Assembly: GCA_045617625.1 (NCBI GenBank)
Contig: JAZLJA010000022.1
Span: 10,157 to 74,156, forward strand
Direction: 5' to 3'
Length of the DNA: 64,000 bases
Source of the DNA: Firm-04 sp045617625
GTDB taxonomy: Bacteria > Bacillota > Clostridia > Oscillospirales > Ruminococcaceae
Of this stretch, positions 50,906 to 59,309 are shown one piece after another. Made by a program: the position numbers and the translations under genes. The notes below the pieces were generated by a model. The model had not been told where the DNA came from and ran no database searches. It was given only the letters and a program-made list of their open reading frames with translations. The stretch's first letter is position 1. Every line of letters starts with the position of its first letter.

Positions 50906-53275
50906 ATGAAGTTCAAATTCAAAAAGCTGATTTCCGCTGCACTTGCCTGTGCATTTCTCACAGGCAATGCACTGGAAATCCCGCCAGTCAATCCTTTGAC
51001 TGCCACCGCGGCAACTTCGGTTGTCAACAACCCGATCATCTGGTCTGATGTTCCCGATGATGACGTGATCCGTGTGGGTGATACCTATTATATGGTAAGC
51101 ACGACCATGTTTTTCAGCCCGGGCGCGCCCATCATGAAATCGAAAGACCTCGTATCGTGGGAAATCTGCAACTATGTCTATGACACCTATGCAAATGGCG
51201 ACACACAGAACCTCACCAACGGCAAACATGACTATGCGCACGGGCAATGGGCTGCAAGTCTCCGTTACTACGAAGGCACATACTATGTGTTCTTCGGAAG
51301 TTACGGCAGCAACCAATCATATATCTACAAAACGGATGACATTGAAAACGGCACATGGACAAGAAGTGCAATCAACGGAATGTATCATGATGCTTCGATG
51401 ATGATCGGAGACAACGGCAGAAACTATCTGGTCTACGGCGGCGGCGGTGAAATCAAAATCAAAGAGTTGAACTCCGAGATGACAGGTTTCAAAAACGGCG
51501 GCGTCGATCAGACGATCATCAAAACAGGTCTTTCCAACCTTGCAGGTGAAGGTTCGCATATCCAGAAGATCGGCGATTACTATTATGTATTCCTGATTGC
51601 ATGGCCGAATGGTTCAGGACGTATCGAACTTTGCTACAGAAGCAAGAGTATCACAGGTCCTTACGAAGGAAAAACCGTTCTGAACTCCAACCTCGGCAGC
51701 TACGGCGGCGGCGTTGCACAGGGCGGCATCGTTGATACCCCTGACGGAAAATGGTGGGGACTCCTTTTTGAAGACCACGGTTCTGTCGGTCGTGTTCCGG
51801 TTCTGGTCCCCGTCACATGGCAGGATAACTGGCCGATCATGGGTGTGAACGGAAAAGCACCTGTCACCATCACGGTTGACGGTGACTATAAGGGCACACA
51901 CCTTGCAGTCAGTGATGATTTCACCTACGATGCCAACAAACTGAAACTCGAATGGCAGTGGAACCATAATCCTGACAATTCCGCATGGTCTGTCACCGAT
52001 CGTCCCGGTTTTCTCCGCCTTTACAACAAATCCAAAGCAAATGATTTGCTCTGGGCACGCAACACATTGACCATGCGTACCGAAGGTCCTGCCTGCACAA
52101 GCTGGGTCAAGCTCGATACATCCGGTATGAAAAACGGCGACCATGCAGGTCTGTCCGCTTTCCAGTTCAACTACGGAAATATCGGCGTTTACATCGGCAA
52201 TGATGGCAGCCGCCATGTATATATGGCGAAAAACGGCGGCTATTCGTCGGGTGACATCTCGAAGAGCAGCACCAAAATCATTGCCGAAAAGAACATCTCC
52301 GAAAAAGAAATCTACCTCAAAGTCGACTTCAAATTCAACAACGTGGATGGTAATTTCAACTCCTCAGGCAACATTGACAAGGCAAACTTCTACTACTCTA
52401 CCGACGGAAACAACTGGACAAAACTCGGTGAGGAACTCGGAATGACCTATGACCTCAAGATGTTCACAGGCTACCGCAGTGCTCTTTACAGCTATCCGAC
52501 CCAGAATACCGGCGGCTATGCAGATTTCGACTATTTTGAATACGAGCGTGCTGACTGGAATGTTCCGGTTGTGATTGATCCTGATGAAAACGGCTACTAC
52601 TATCGCAACACCTTTGAAGGCAAAACCGATTCCTGGAGCGGCAGAGGCTCCGCGAGTGTTGCAGTCAGCGGAGATGTAAAATTTGAGGGTGAAAAATCCC
52701 TGTTCGTCAGCGGCAGAGAATCTGCATGGAACGGCGCATCCCGCGCACTTCCCGCAGGTGCATTCAAAGCAGGCGAAACATACAGCTTCAGTGCCAATAT
52801 TATGTATCCGGACGGTGAAGCGACTGACACCTTCTATATGAAGATACAGTATCAGGACGCATCCGGTGAGACAATTTATGACAGCGTTTCTGAAGTGACA
52901 GCAACCAAAGGTGAATGGATCCAGCTCGCCAACACCGCATACACGATTCCCTCTGATGCAAGCAATGTCTATATTTACATTGAGACCGCAGAATCCACAG
53001 TTGATTTCTACATAGATGATGCGATCGGTGCAATCAAAGACACGGAAATTCCGGGTGCCGGTACACCTGACATTGAATTCTTGCTCGGTGACCTCGATGA
53101 CAACGGCATTGTCAATGCGATTGACCTGACACTTGCAAAACGCGGCTGTCTTGAAGGCAAGTTTGACAGCAAAGCACATCAGCTTGCTGCTGACATGAAC
53201 GCAGACGGCAGCGTCGAAGCCGCAGATATCGAGATTCTTCGTGATTACATCATCGGCAAAACTACAAAATTCTGA
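50906..53275 (+). CDS. Cellulosomal GH43 xylosidase/arabinofuranosidase with CBM22 and dockerin
   Basis: Secreted 789-residue enzyme for xylan or arabinoxylan. Signal peptide (about 1-35). The GH43 propeller (about 40-330) has IWSDVPDDDVIRVGDTYY (base), the middle Asp in MYHDASMM and the acid Glu in AGEGSHIQK. A C-terminal beta-sandwich typical of long GH43 enzymes spans about 335-550, then CBM22-like (about 560-710) and a type I dockerin (about 725-785: LGDLDDNGIVNAIDLTLAKRG, DMNADGSVEAADIEIL). SD AGGGGGA. Likely one transcript with the CE1 esterase. Confidence 0.92.
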   Translation: MKFKFKKLISAALACAFLTGNALEIPPVNPLTATAATSVVNNPIIWSDVPDDDVIRVGDTYYMVSTTMFFSPGAPIMKSKDLVSWEICNYVYDTYANGDTQNLTNGKHDYAHGQWAASLRYYEGTYYVFFGSYGSNQSYIYKTDDIENGTWTRSAINGMYHDASMMIGDNGRNYLVYGGGGEIKIKELNSEMTGFKNGGVDQTIIKTGLSNLAGEGSHIQKIGDYYYVFLIAWPNGSGRIELCYRSKSITGPYEGKTVLNSNLGSYGGGVAQGGIVDTPDGKWWGLLFEDHGSVGRVPVLVPVTWQDNWPIMGVNGKAPVTITVDGDYKGTHLAVSDDFTYDANKLKLEWQWNHNPDNSAWSVTDRPGFLRLYNKSKANDLLWARNTLTMRTEGPACTSWVKLDTSGMKNGDHAGLSAFQFNYGNIGVYIGNDGSRHVYMAKNGGYSSGDISKSSTKIIAEKNISEKEIYLKVDFKFNNVDGNFNSSGNIDKANFYYSTDGNNWTKLGEELGMTYDLKMFTGYRSALYSYPTQNTGGYADFDYFEYERADWNVPVVIDPDENGYYYRNTFEGKTDSWSGRGSASVAVSGDVKFEGEKSLFVSGRESAWNGASRALPAGAFKAGETYSFSANIMYPDGEATDTFYMKIQYQDASGETIYDSVSEVTATKGEWIQLANTAYTIPSDASNVYIYIETAESTVDFYIDDAIGAIKDTEIPGAGTPDIEFLLGDLDDNGIVNAIDLTLAKRGCLEGKFDSKAHQLAADMNADGSVEAADIEILRDYIIGKTTKF

Positions 53276-53276
53276 A

Positions 53277-53329
53277 ATACAAAAAAATCCCGCATTCGGA
53301 ACATCATCCGAATGCGGGATTTCTTTATT
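53277..53329. terminator. Bidirectional terminator
   Basis: AAATCCCGCATTCGGA / TCCGAATGCGGGATTT, 16-base perfect stem and six-base loop. T-rich on plus and a seven-T run on minus. Shared by the GH43 gene and trpA. Confidence 0.88.
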
Positions 53330-54087
53330 CACTGCATCGCAGCAAGAAATTCTTTCGCGGTTTCTGCAATGTGCGAAGCTGCTTCTTTTCCATACTTGCA
53401 GCAGATTTCTGTGAACGCAAGATCAACAATAACACCCTCAGCATACTTTGCCATTTCAGCGGCAATCGCAGGAGTGTTGACACCCATACCGATTGCACAC
53501 GGGAGTGAAGTATAGCGACGAATCTCATCCATCATCTCACCGATATCGGTTTTCTTTTCAGCTGTGCCGATTCCCGATACAACATAGACAAAACCAACAG
53601 CCGCAGCACCGATGCGTGCAATACGTTTCTCTGAAGTTGGTGCAATCATGGAAATCAAATCAACGCCCAACGGTTTGAAAGCAGCATCAAACTCGTCACG
53701 TTCCTCAAGCGGTACATCAGGAATAATTATGCCCGAAACGGCAACATCCTGACAGCACTTCGCAAACCGATCCATACCATAAGAAAAAACAACATTTGCA
53801 TAAGTCTGAATCAGAATGGGAATCGACACTGTTTTGCGAAGATCAGCCAGAAATGCAAAGATTTTATCGGTGGTGACACCACCCTGCAATGCTCGGATAT
53901 TCGACTCCTGAATCGCGGTACCCTCTGCTGTCGGGTCAGAAAACGGAATGCCAAGAATCAAAACCTGAACGCCCTGCACAACAAGTGCCTGAATATTTTC
54001 AGCGGTGGATGCCAAATCAGGATCACCACAGGTCAAAAACGGAATCAGGATTTTGCCGTTGCGAAGCAACTCTGAAAGCTTACTCAT
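53329..54087 (-). CDS. trpA: Tryptophan synthase alpha subunit
   Basis: Cleaves indole-3-glycerol phosphate to indole. 252 residues. ILIPFLTCGDPDLAST with the catalytic-Glu region changed relative to many homologues, LILGIPFSDPTAEG (catalytic Asp; usual motif PFSDPxADG), GIIIPDVPLEERDEF, GFVYVVSGIGTAE and IGMGVNTPA. The loop change ADG to AEG is conservative. ATG 54087 follows GGAGG; the first eight bases overlap the end of trpB. Confidence 0.93.
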   Translation of the reverse strand: MSKLSELLRNGKILIPFLTCGDPDLASTAENIQALVVQGVQVLILGIPFSDPTAEGTAIQESNIRALQGGVTTDKIFAFLADLRKTVSIPILIQTYANVVFSYGMDRFAKCCQDVAVSGIIIPDVPLEERDEFDAAFKPLGVDLISMIAPTSEKRIARIGAAAVGFVYVVSGIGTAEKKTDIGEMMDEIRRYTSLPCAIGMGVNTPAIAAEMAKYAEGVIVDLAFTEICCKYGKEAASHIAETAKEFLAAMQ

Positions 54088-55270
54088 GAATATCCTCCCC
54101 TCTGTATCGTGCAATCGCCGCACAGTCTTTATCGCCTCTGCCCGAAATCGTCACAACCATGATCTGGTCTTTTGGCATGGTCGGAGCAAGTTTCAATGCA
54201 TAGGCAACAGCATGTGCCGATTCGATTGCAGGAATAATTCCCTCAGTTTTGGAAAGGAATTCAAATGCATTGACCGCTTCATCATCGGTGACAGGGACAT
54301 ATTCCGCTCTGCCAATATCATAAAGATATGCATGTTCAGGTCCGACACCAGGATAATCAAGCCCTGCCGAGATCGAATATACAGGTGCGATCTGCCCGTA
54401 TTCATCCTGACAGAAATAGGATTTCATTCCGTGGAAAATGCCCAGTCTGCCGGTGTTGATGGTAGCAGCAGTCTCAAAGGTATCAATGCCTCTGCCGGCA
54501 GCTTCACAGCCGATCAGGCGCACTTCCGGGTTATCAATGAAATGATAGAATGTTCCGATGGCATTGGATCCTCCACCTACACAAGCCATGACAACATCAG
54601 GGAGTCTCCCCTCTTTTTCCAGCATCTGCGCTTTGATTTCGCGTGAGATGACCGCCTGAAAATCACGGACAATCGTCGGAAACGGATGAGGACCCATCAC
54701 AGAGCCAAGACAATAGTGTGTATCGTGGATGCGCTTGCACCACTCACCCATCGCTTCCGATACAGCGTCTTTCAGAGTCGCAGTGCCCGAAGTCACGGGC
54801 ACGACTTCAGCACCAAGAAGCTTCATGCGATATACGTTGAGTGCCTGACGCTTCGTATCCTCCTCGCCCATGAAAATCACACATTCCATGCCCATGAGTG
54901 CAGCAGCAGTCGCGGTTGCAACACCGTGCTGACCTGCTCCCGTCTCTGCAATCAGACGCGTCTTGCCCATTTTCTTCGCAAGCAGTGCCTGCCCAAGTAC
55001 ATTATTGATTTTATGCGCACCCGTATGATTCAAATCCTCACGCTTCAGATATATCTTCGCGCCGCCAAGTGTCTCTGTCAGCTTCTTTGCATAATAGAGA
55101 CGCGAGGGCCTGCCCGCATATTCGTCAAGCAAAGCAGAGAATTCAGCCTGAAAATCAGTGTCATCTTTGTAATGCTGATATGCCTGTTCGAGTTCGTAAA
55201 CAGCATTCATCAAGGTCTCGGGGATATATTGTCCTCCGTGAATGCCGAATCTTCCGTTCGGATTGGTCAT
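54080..55270 (-). CDS. trpB: Tryptophan synthase beta subunit
   Basis: PLP enzyme joining indole and serine to tryptophan. 396 residues. GRFGIHGGQYIPETLM start, KREDLNHTGAHKINN (PLP Lys), ETGAGQHGVATA, CVGGGSNAIGTF (phosphate loop) and GYPG-type region LDYPGVGPEHAYL. GGAGG eight bases before ATG 55270. First gene of trpBA, under a Trp T-box; no other trp genes are in the window. Confidence 0.97.
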   Translation of the reverse strand: MTNPNGRFGIHGGQYIPETLMNAVYELEQAYQHYKDDTDFQAEFSALLDEYAGRPSRLYYAKKLTETLGGAKIYLKREDLNHTGAHKINNVLGQALLAKKMGKTRLIAETGAGQHGVATATAAALMGMECVIFMGEEDTKRQALNVYRMKLLGAEVVPVTSGTATLKDAVSEAMGEWCKRIHDTHYCLGSVMGPHPFPTIVRDFQAVISREIKAQMLEKEGRLPDVVMACVGGGSNAIGTFYHFIDNPEVRLIGCEAAGRGIDTFETAATINTGRLGIFHGMKSYFCQDEYGQIAPVYSISAGLDYPGVGPEHAYLYDIGRAEYVPVTDDEAVNAFEFLSKTEGIIPAIESAHAVAYALKLAPTMPKDQIMVVTISGRGDKDCAAIARYRGEDIHE

Positions 55271-55300
55271 TTTTCATTCCTCCGTTTTTTGTTATCACGC

Positions 55301-55566
55301 AAAAAAGCACTCGTCCTTTCCTGCGAAACCAGTCAAGGACGAGTGCGGTTATCACTCGCGGTGCCACCTTGATTCATGAGTAATCTCATGCACTTTTCGG
55401 ATACTCCATATCCATGACAACTGACGTATGTCTGCACGTCGCAGTTTTACCGATTTCTCGACTGCGCCCTCCGCGGGCCATTTGCTGCACTGATTCTTAT
55501 TCGGTTCTCATCCACCCGAACTCTCTGGAAAGGCATATACAGCTTTATCTCCGCATCAACGGTTTA
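55301..55566 (-). promoter_or_regulatory. T-box riboswitch, tryptophan specifier (TGG)
   Basis: Antiterminator core AGGTGGCACCGCGAG at about 55356-55370. Terminator GCACTCGTCC with GGACGAGTGC and six T (55301-55347). Stem I has CCAGAGAG and GGTGGATGAGAA distal parts. Specifier loop: GCGG-7 nt-GCTG opposite CAGC-AAA-TGG-C-CCGC, codon TGG at 55478-55480. The bulge TGGC would pair with G73-CCA, as expected for bacterial tRNA-Trp. Confidence 0.92.
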
Positions 55567-55573
55567 TAGTGGT

Positions 55574-55602
55574 AGTATAGCACAAAATCTCATGCCTGTC
55601 AA
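55574..55602 (-). promoter_or_regulatory. Promoter of the Trp T-box leader
   Basis: On the minus strand TTGACA (55597-55602), 17-base spacer, TATACT (55574-55579). Confidence 0.8.
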
Positions 55603-55673
55603 TATGATTTGACGTATTTTCAGAACACAAGGAGCAACTTGGGCAAACTGCATAAAATCGGAAGAATCCCGAA

Positions 55674-56261
55674 TCACTTTATCAGCCCGCTGATGAGAAT
55701 TTCGATCCCGATTCCGATGAGAATGACGCCTCCAAAAATCTGTGCTTTGCCGGCAAGTTTTGTTCCGAACTTCTTTCCGATCAAGAGTCCGCCGACACAG
55801 ATAAAGAACGTCACACCGCCAATGATCAACACAGACGTCAGCGCCATCACAAGATTGTAATTTGCAATGGTAAATCCGACAGAAAGTGCATCGATGGATG
55901 TCGCAATGCCTTGCACGATCAACGCACCGATGCCGACACCGCCGCGGTTTTCGTCATCGTCAGTGCCGCGTATGCCGTCAAAAGTCATTTTTCCGCCGAT
56001 AAACAACAATAATACAAATGCAATCCACGGAATGAACACCTCAAACGACTGAAAATACTGAACGATCGTATGCACACATATCCATCCCAGCATCGGCATC
56101 AACGCCTGAAACCCCGCAAACACACCAGCGATTCCGCAGAGTTTTCCGCGTTTCATATCAGGTTCATTCAGTCCATTGGCAAGAGAAACAGAAAAAGCAT
56201 CCATCGCAAGCCCGATGCCAAGTAAAAGGCTGTTGACAAAAAACATCAGATTCCAATTCAT
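55674..56261 (-). CDS. mntP: Manganese efflux pump MntP
   Basis: 195-residue, six-TM transporter. The two homologous halves carry the family Asp motifs GLAMDAFSVSLANGL and GIATSIDALSVGFT, with GFQALMPMLGW between. Exports Mn2+. ATG 56261 (GGAGG eight bases upstream) is preferred over TTG 56267. Lies 28 bases after the aldehyde dehydrogenase gene, probably co-transcribed. No yybP-ykoY Mn riboswitch was seen. Confidence 0.93.
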   Translation of the reverse strand: MNWNLMFFVNSLLLGIGLAMDAFSVSLANGLNEPDMKRGKLCGIAGVFAGFQALMPMLGWICVHTIVQYFQSFEVFIPWIAFVLLLFIGGKMTFDGIRGTDDDENRGGVGIGALIVQGIATSIDALSVGFTIANYNLVMALTSVLIIGGVTFFICVGGLLIGKKFGTKLAGKAQIFGGVILIGIGIEILISGLIK

Positions 56262-56289
56262 TTTCAAATCCTCCGATTAGTCCGTTACA

Positions 56290-57663
56290 TCATTTCATAA
56301 ACATCCGCACAAGAAAATCCTTTGCGGGCGTGAAAGGCGGATAACGCATGGGAATATCGAGTTTTGACGAGGAGAACAGCACGCTGCGGTTATGCGTAAA
56401 CAGATCAAAGCTTGCCTTTCCGTGATACTGTCCCATTCCCGAATTGCCAACGCCGCCAAAAGCCATACGATTGCTTGCGACGTGAAGAATCACATCATTG
56501 ACGCAGCCGCCGCCGAATGAGCATTTTTCATGTATCAGCGAAATATGCTTCCGATTCTGTGAGAAAACGTAAAGGGCAAGCGGTTTGGGCTTTGTTTTGA
56601 TATAAGCGATCGCATCTTCCAGTGATGAATATGTCATCATTGGCAAAATCGGTGCAAACAGTTCTTCCTGCATAATGGGAGCGTCAGGTTTCACATTGCT
56701 CAGCAGTGTCGGTGACATAAACAGATTGTCTTCATCTGTTTTGCCGCCCGCAATGATCTCACCATCCTGCAAGTATCCACAAATGCGTGAAAAATGTTGC
56801 CTGTTGATGATATGGCACATCTGCGTGAATCGGCCATCAGGCGAAAATCGTTTCACAGCAGCCCGAAATTCACGAACAAAAGCATCACGCACCGATTCAG
56901 CAATCAACAGATAATCCGGTGCCACACAGATCTGCCCTGCATTCAGAAACTTTCCAAACACGATTCTCCGAGCTGCAAGCTTGATATTCGCTGTCTCATC
57001 CACGATCACGGGACTTTTCCCACCCAGTTCAAGCGTCAGTGGGGTAAGATGTTCGGCCGCAGACTTCATCACGATTTTCCCCACACGCGGACTTCCGGTA
57101 AAGAAAATATAGTCAAACGGTTCCTGAAGTAAAGCTGTTGTTTCGTCAACAGATCCCTCAACTGCAGTGATATAAGCAGGGGCAAAAGTCTGAGCGATCA
57201 CAGAAACGACCACTTTTGCAGTATGCGGTGCAAGTTCAGAAGTTTTAATGACTGCACAGTTGCCTGCCGAAATTGCGCCGATCAACGGGGCAAAACAAAG
57301 CTGCAAAGGATAGTTCCATGGAGAAATGATCAGAACAGAGCCATACGGTTCAGGCAGAATGCGGCTTTTCGCCGGCGACAGCGAAAGCGGCGTATGGACA
57401 GACTTCTCCTGCATCCAACCGCGCAAATGCTTTTCATGATAGGAAATCTCATCGTAAAGCACACCGATTTCTGTCATGAATGCTTCCCCTGCCGATTTGT
57501 GCAGATCCGCAAAGAGCGCATCAAGAAATGCTTGCTCATTTTGTTTCAACGCCCTGCGCAGTTTCGCAAGCATCTGCATCCGAAACGTATATGCCCTCGT
57601 ATGCCCGCTCTCAAAATACTGTTTTTGCTTTTCAAGAAGCACTTCTGCATTCCAATTCGCCAT
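56290..57663 (-). CDS. Aldehyde dehydrogenase (class 3-like)
   Basis: NAD(P)-dependent oxidation of an aldehyde to its acid, 457 residues. ISPWNYPLQLCFAPLIGAI, FFTGSPRVGK (cofactor site), LELGGKSPVIV (catalytic Glu) and GQICVAPDY (catalytic Cys). The C-terminal hydrophobic tail of membrane-bound class 3 enzymes is short or absent. Similar to Clostridial AldH/CoxA-like proteins; substrate unknown. Own promoter. Confidence 0.93.
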   Translation of the reverse strand: MANWNAEVLLEKQKQYFESGHTRAYTFRMQMLAKLRRALKQNEQAFLDALFADLHKSAGEAFMTEIGVLYDEISYHEKHLRGWMQEKSVHTPLSLSPAKSRILPEPYGSVLIISPWNYPLQLCFAPLIGAISAGNCAVIKTSELAPHTAKVVVSVIAQTFAPAYITAVEGSVDETTALLQEPFDYIFFTGSPRVGKIVMKSAAEHLTPLTLELGGKSPVIVDETANIKLAARRIVFGKFLNAGQICVAPDYLLIAESVRDAFVREFRAAVKRFSPDGRFTQMCHIINRQHFSRICGYLQDGEIIAGGKTDEDNLFMSPTLLSNVKPDAPIMQEELFAPILPMMTYSSLEDAIAYIKTKPKPLALYVFSQNRKHISLIHEKCSFGGGCVNDVILHVASNRMAFGGVGNSGMGQYHGKASFDLFTHNRSVLFSSSKLDIPMRYPPFTPAKDFLVRMFMK

Positions 57664-57698
57664 ACATAAACCACCTTACTGCAATGTATCGTTCCCTT

Positions 57699-57727
57699 AT
57701 TTTATCACGAATCCGTGTCCCTGTCAA
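57699..57727 (-). promoter_or_regulatory. Promoter for aldehyde dehydrogenase-mntP
   Basis: On the minus strand TTGACA (57722-57727), 17-base spacer, TAAAAT (57699-57704). Confidence 0.7.
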
Positions 57728-57768
57728 ATGTAAAATGCAAATAATTGCTCATTTTCTGAAATATACTC

Positions 57769-57816
57769 TTGCAAAATAAAAAAAACTATGGTATAATACA
57801 AATTGAGCATATGCTC
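57769..57816 (+). promoter_or_regulatory. Promoter plus start-site palindrome of the SPFH gene
   Basis: TTGCAA (57769-57774), 16-base spacer, TATAAT (57791-57796). A perfect 14-base palindrome TGAGCATATGCTCA (57803-57816) covers the expected start of transcription, a typical position for a repressor operator. Confidence 0.6.
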
Positions 57817-57859
57817 ATCAACACGATTTTCAAATGCATAATGAAAGGATGTAATTACT

Positions 57860-59155
57860 ATGGGATTGATTGCTGCTGCACTTTCCTCCGCAGGCAGTGT
57901 TTTGGCTGACTCTTGGAAAGAATTTTTCTATGTGGAAGCACTTCCGGATAATGTGCTGGTCACTCGCGCTTGGAAGCGCACCAACGGAAAAGGTTCAAAC
58001 CACGGCAATGATAACATTATCTCCAACGGCAGCGGTGTTGCTGTCGCTGATGGTCAGTGCGCCATCATCGTGGATCAGGGACGTGTCGTTGAAATCTGCG
58101 CACAACCCGGCGAATATACATATAACCAGTCCGCAGAGCCAAGTCTGTTCTATGGCAGCCTTGGCAAAAACATTCTGGAAACCTTCAAAGCCATCGGAAA
58201 GCGCATCGGTTATGGCGGAGCAACTGCCAGAGAACAGCGTATATTCTATGTAAATACCAAGTTCATTCAGAATAACCCGTTCGGCACACCGCAGCCGATC
58301 CCGTTCCATCTGGTTGACAAATCCATCAACCTTGCTCTTGATATTCAGATTCAGTGCAACGGTATCTACACCTACACGATCGCTGACCCGATTCTGTTCT
58401 ATACCAATGTGTGCAGCAACATTTTGGATGACTATACCAGAGACAAGATTGATATGACCCTTCGTGCAGAATTCATGAATGCACTGCGCCCTGCGATTGC
58501 ACAAATCGCACCGCTTTGCACCAATTATTCTGATATTGGTCTTTATACTGAACAGCTTTGCAATGTCATGAATGAGCAGCTCTCCGAAAAATGGGGACAG
58601 CTCCGCGGCATCAAAGTTGTCAATGTTGCATTCAATGCAATCAATGCAAACGAAAAAGACGTTGAGAAGATCAACAAGCTCCAGATGGCTGCTGTCAACA
58701 AAGATACCTCTATGGCAATGGCAAATCTGATCAATGCGCAGACGGAATCCATGATGGCTGCTGCCAATAACAGCGCAGGTGCTGTGGCCGGCTTTGCAGG
58801 CTTGAATATGGCCGGCGGCGGCGGTCTTGATATCGCTTCACTGCTCAAGCAGAATGCCGCTTCCCAGGCTGCTTCCACCCCTGCCAATGGTTGGACCTGC
58901 TCCTGCGGCACCGTCAACACAGGAAAATTCTGCACCGAATGTGCAAAGCCGAAGCCTGCTTCAGCTGCTGGTTGGACTTGCGAATGCGGTGCAGTGAATC
59001 AGGGTAAATTCTGTCAGGAATGCGGCAAAAGCAAACCTGCCGGTGCCCCCCTCTATCGCTGCGACAAATGCGGTTGGCAGCCTGCTGACCCGACCAATGT
59101 CCCGAAGTTCTGCCCTGAATGCGGCGATGTTTTCGATGACAACGACAAGCAGTAA
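57860..59155 (+). CDS. SPFH-domain protein with three C-terminal zinc ribbons (YdjI-like)
   Basis: 431 residues, no signal peptide. The SPFH/band-7-like region (about 20-285) contains EFFYVEALPDNVLVTRAWKR, VADGQCAIIVDQGRVVEI, the family PIPFHLVDK segment and ANEKDVEKINKLQM. After an Ala/Gly-rich linker come three Cys4 ribbons: WTCSCGTVNTGKFCTEC, WTCECGAVNQGKFCQEC and YRCDKCGW...FCPECG. Relatives such as Bacillus YdjI work with phage-shock (PspA-type) membrane stress proteins. No partner gene is adjacent here. Monocistronic. Confidence 0.85.
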   Translation: MGLIAAALSSAGSVLADSWKEFFYVEALPDNVLVTRAWKRTNGKGSNHGNDNIISNGSGVAVADGQCAIIVDQGRVVEICAQPGEYTYNQSAEPSLFYGSLGKNILETFKAIGKRIGYGGATAREQRIFYVNTKFIQNNPFGTPQPIPFHLVDKSINLALDIQIQCNGIYTYTIADPILFYTNVCSNILDDYTRDKIDMTLRAEFMNALRPAIAQIAPLCTNYSDIGLYTEQLCNVMNEQLSEKWGQLRGIKVVNVAFNAINANEKDVEKINKLQMAAVNKDTSMAMANLINAQTESMMAAANNSAGAVAGFAGLNMAGGGGLDIASLLKQNAASQAASTPANGWTCSCGTVNTGKFCTECAKPKPASAAGWTCECGAVNQGKFCQECGKSKPAGAPLYRCDKCGWQPADPTNVPKFCPECGDVFDDNDKQ

Positions 59156-59175
59156 GAATTGAATTCACGTTTTCT

Positions 59176-59217
59176 TTCCGCCGTATCAGATACCCTCTGA
59201 TACGGCGGAAATTTTTT
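59176..59217 (+). terminator. Terminator after SPFH gene
   Basis: TTCCGCCGTATCAGA / TCTGATACGGCGGAA, 15-base perfect stem, five-base loop, then six T. Confidence 0.9.
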
Positions 59218-59233
59218 CAAAAATGACAAAATC

Positions 59234-59276
59234 GTCATTTGAAAGTCACGATGAAGTCATTTTGATATGTTATACT
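59234..59276 (+). promoter_or_regulatory. Three 11-bp direct repeats and -10 of the ABC exporter
   Basis: GTCATTTGAAA, GTCACGATGAA and GTCATTTTGAT start at 59234, 59245 and 59256, exactly 11 bases apart. A TATACT -10 follows at 59271-59276. No -35 hexamer is present; the repeats occupy its place. This is the layout of an OmpR/PhoB-family activator site. Confidence 0.6.
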
Positions 59277-59309
59277 GATCTCAACAAAACAAGAAAGGCG
59301 GTCCTGATT

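Noticed and set aside
55603..55673. Possible Mn riboswitch or other leader near mntP
   Set aside because: mntP is transcribed from the other side, behind the aldehyde dehydrogenase gene; no yybP-ykoY motifs in its upstream region.
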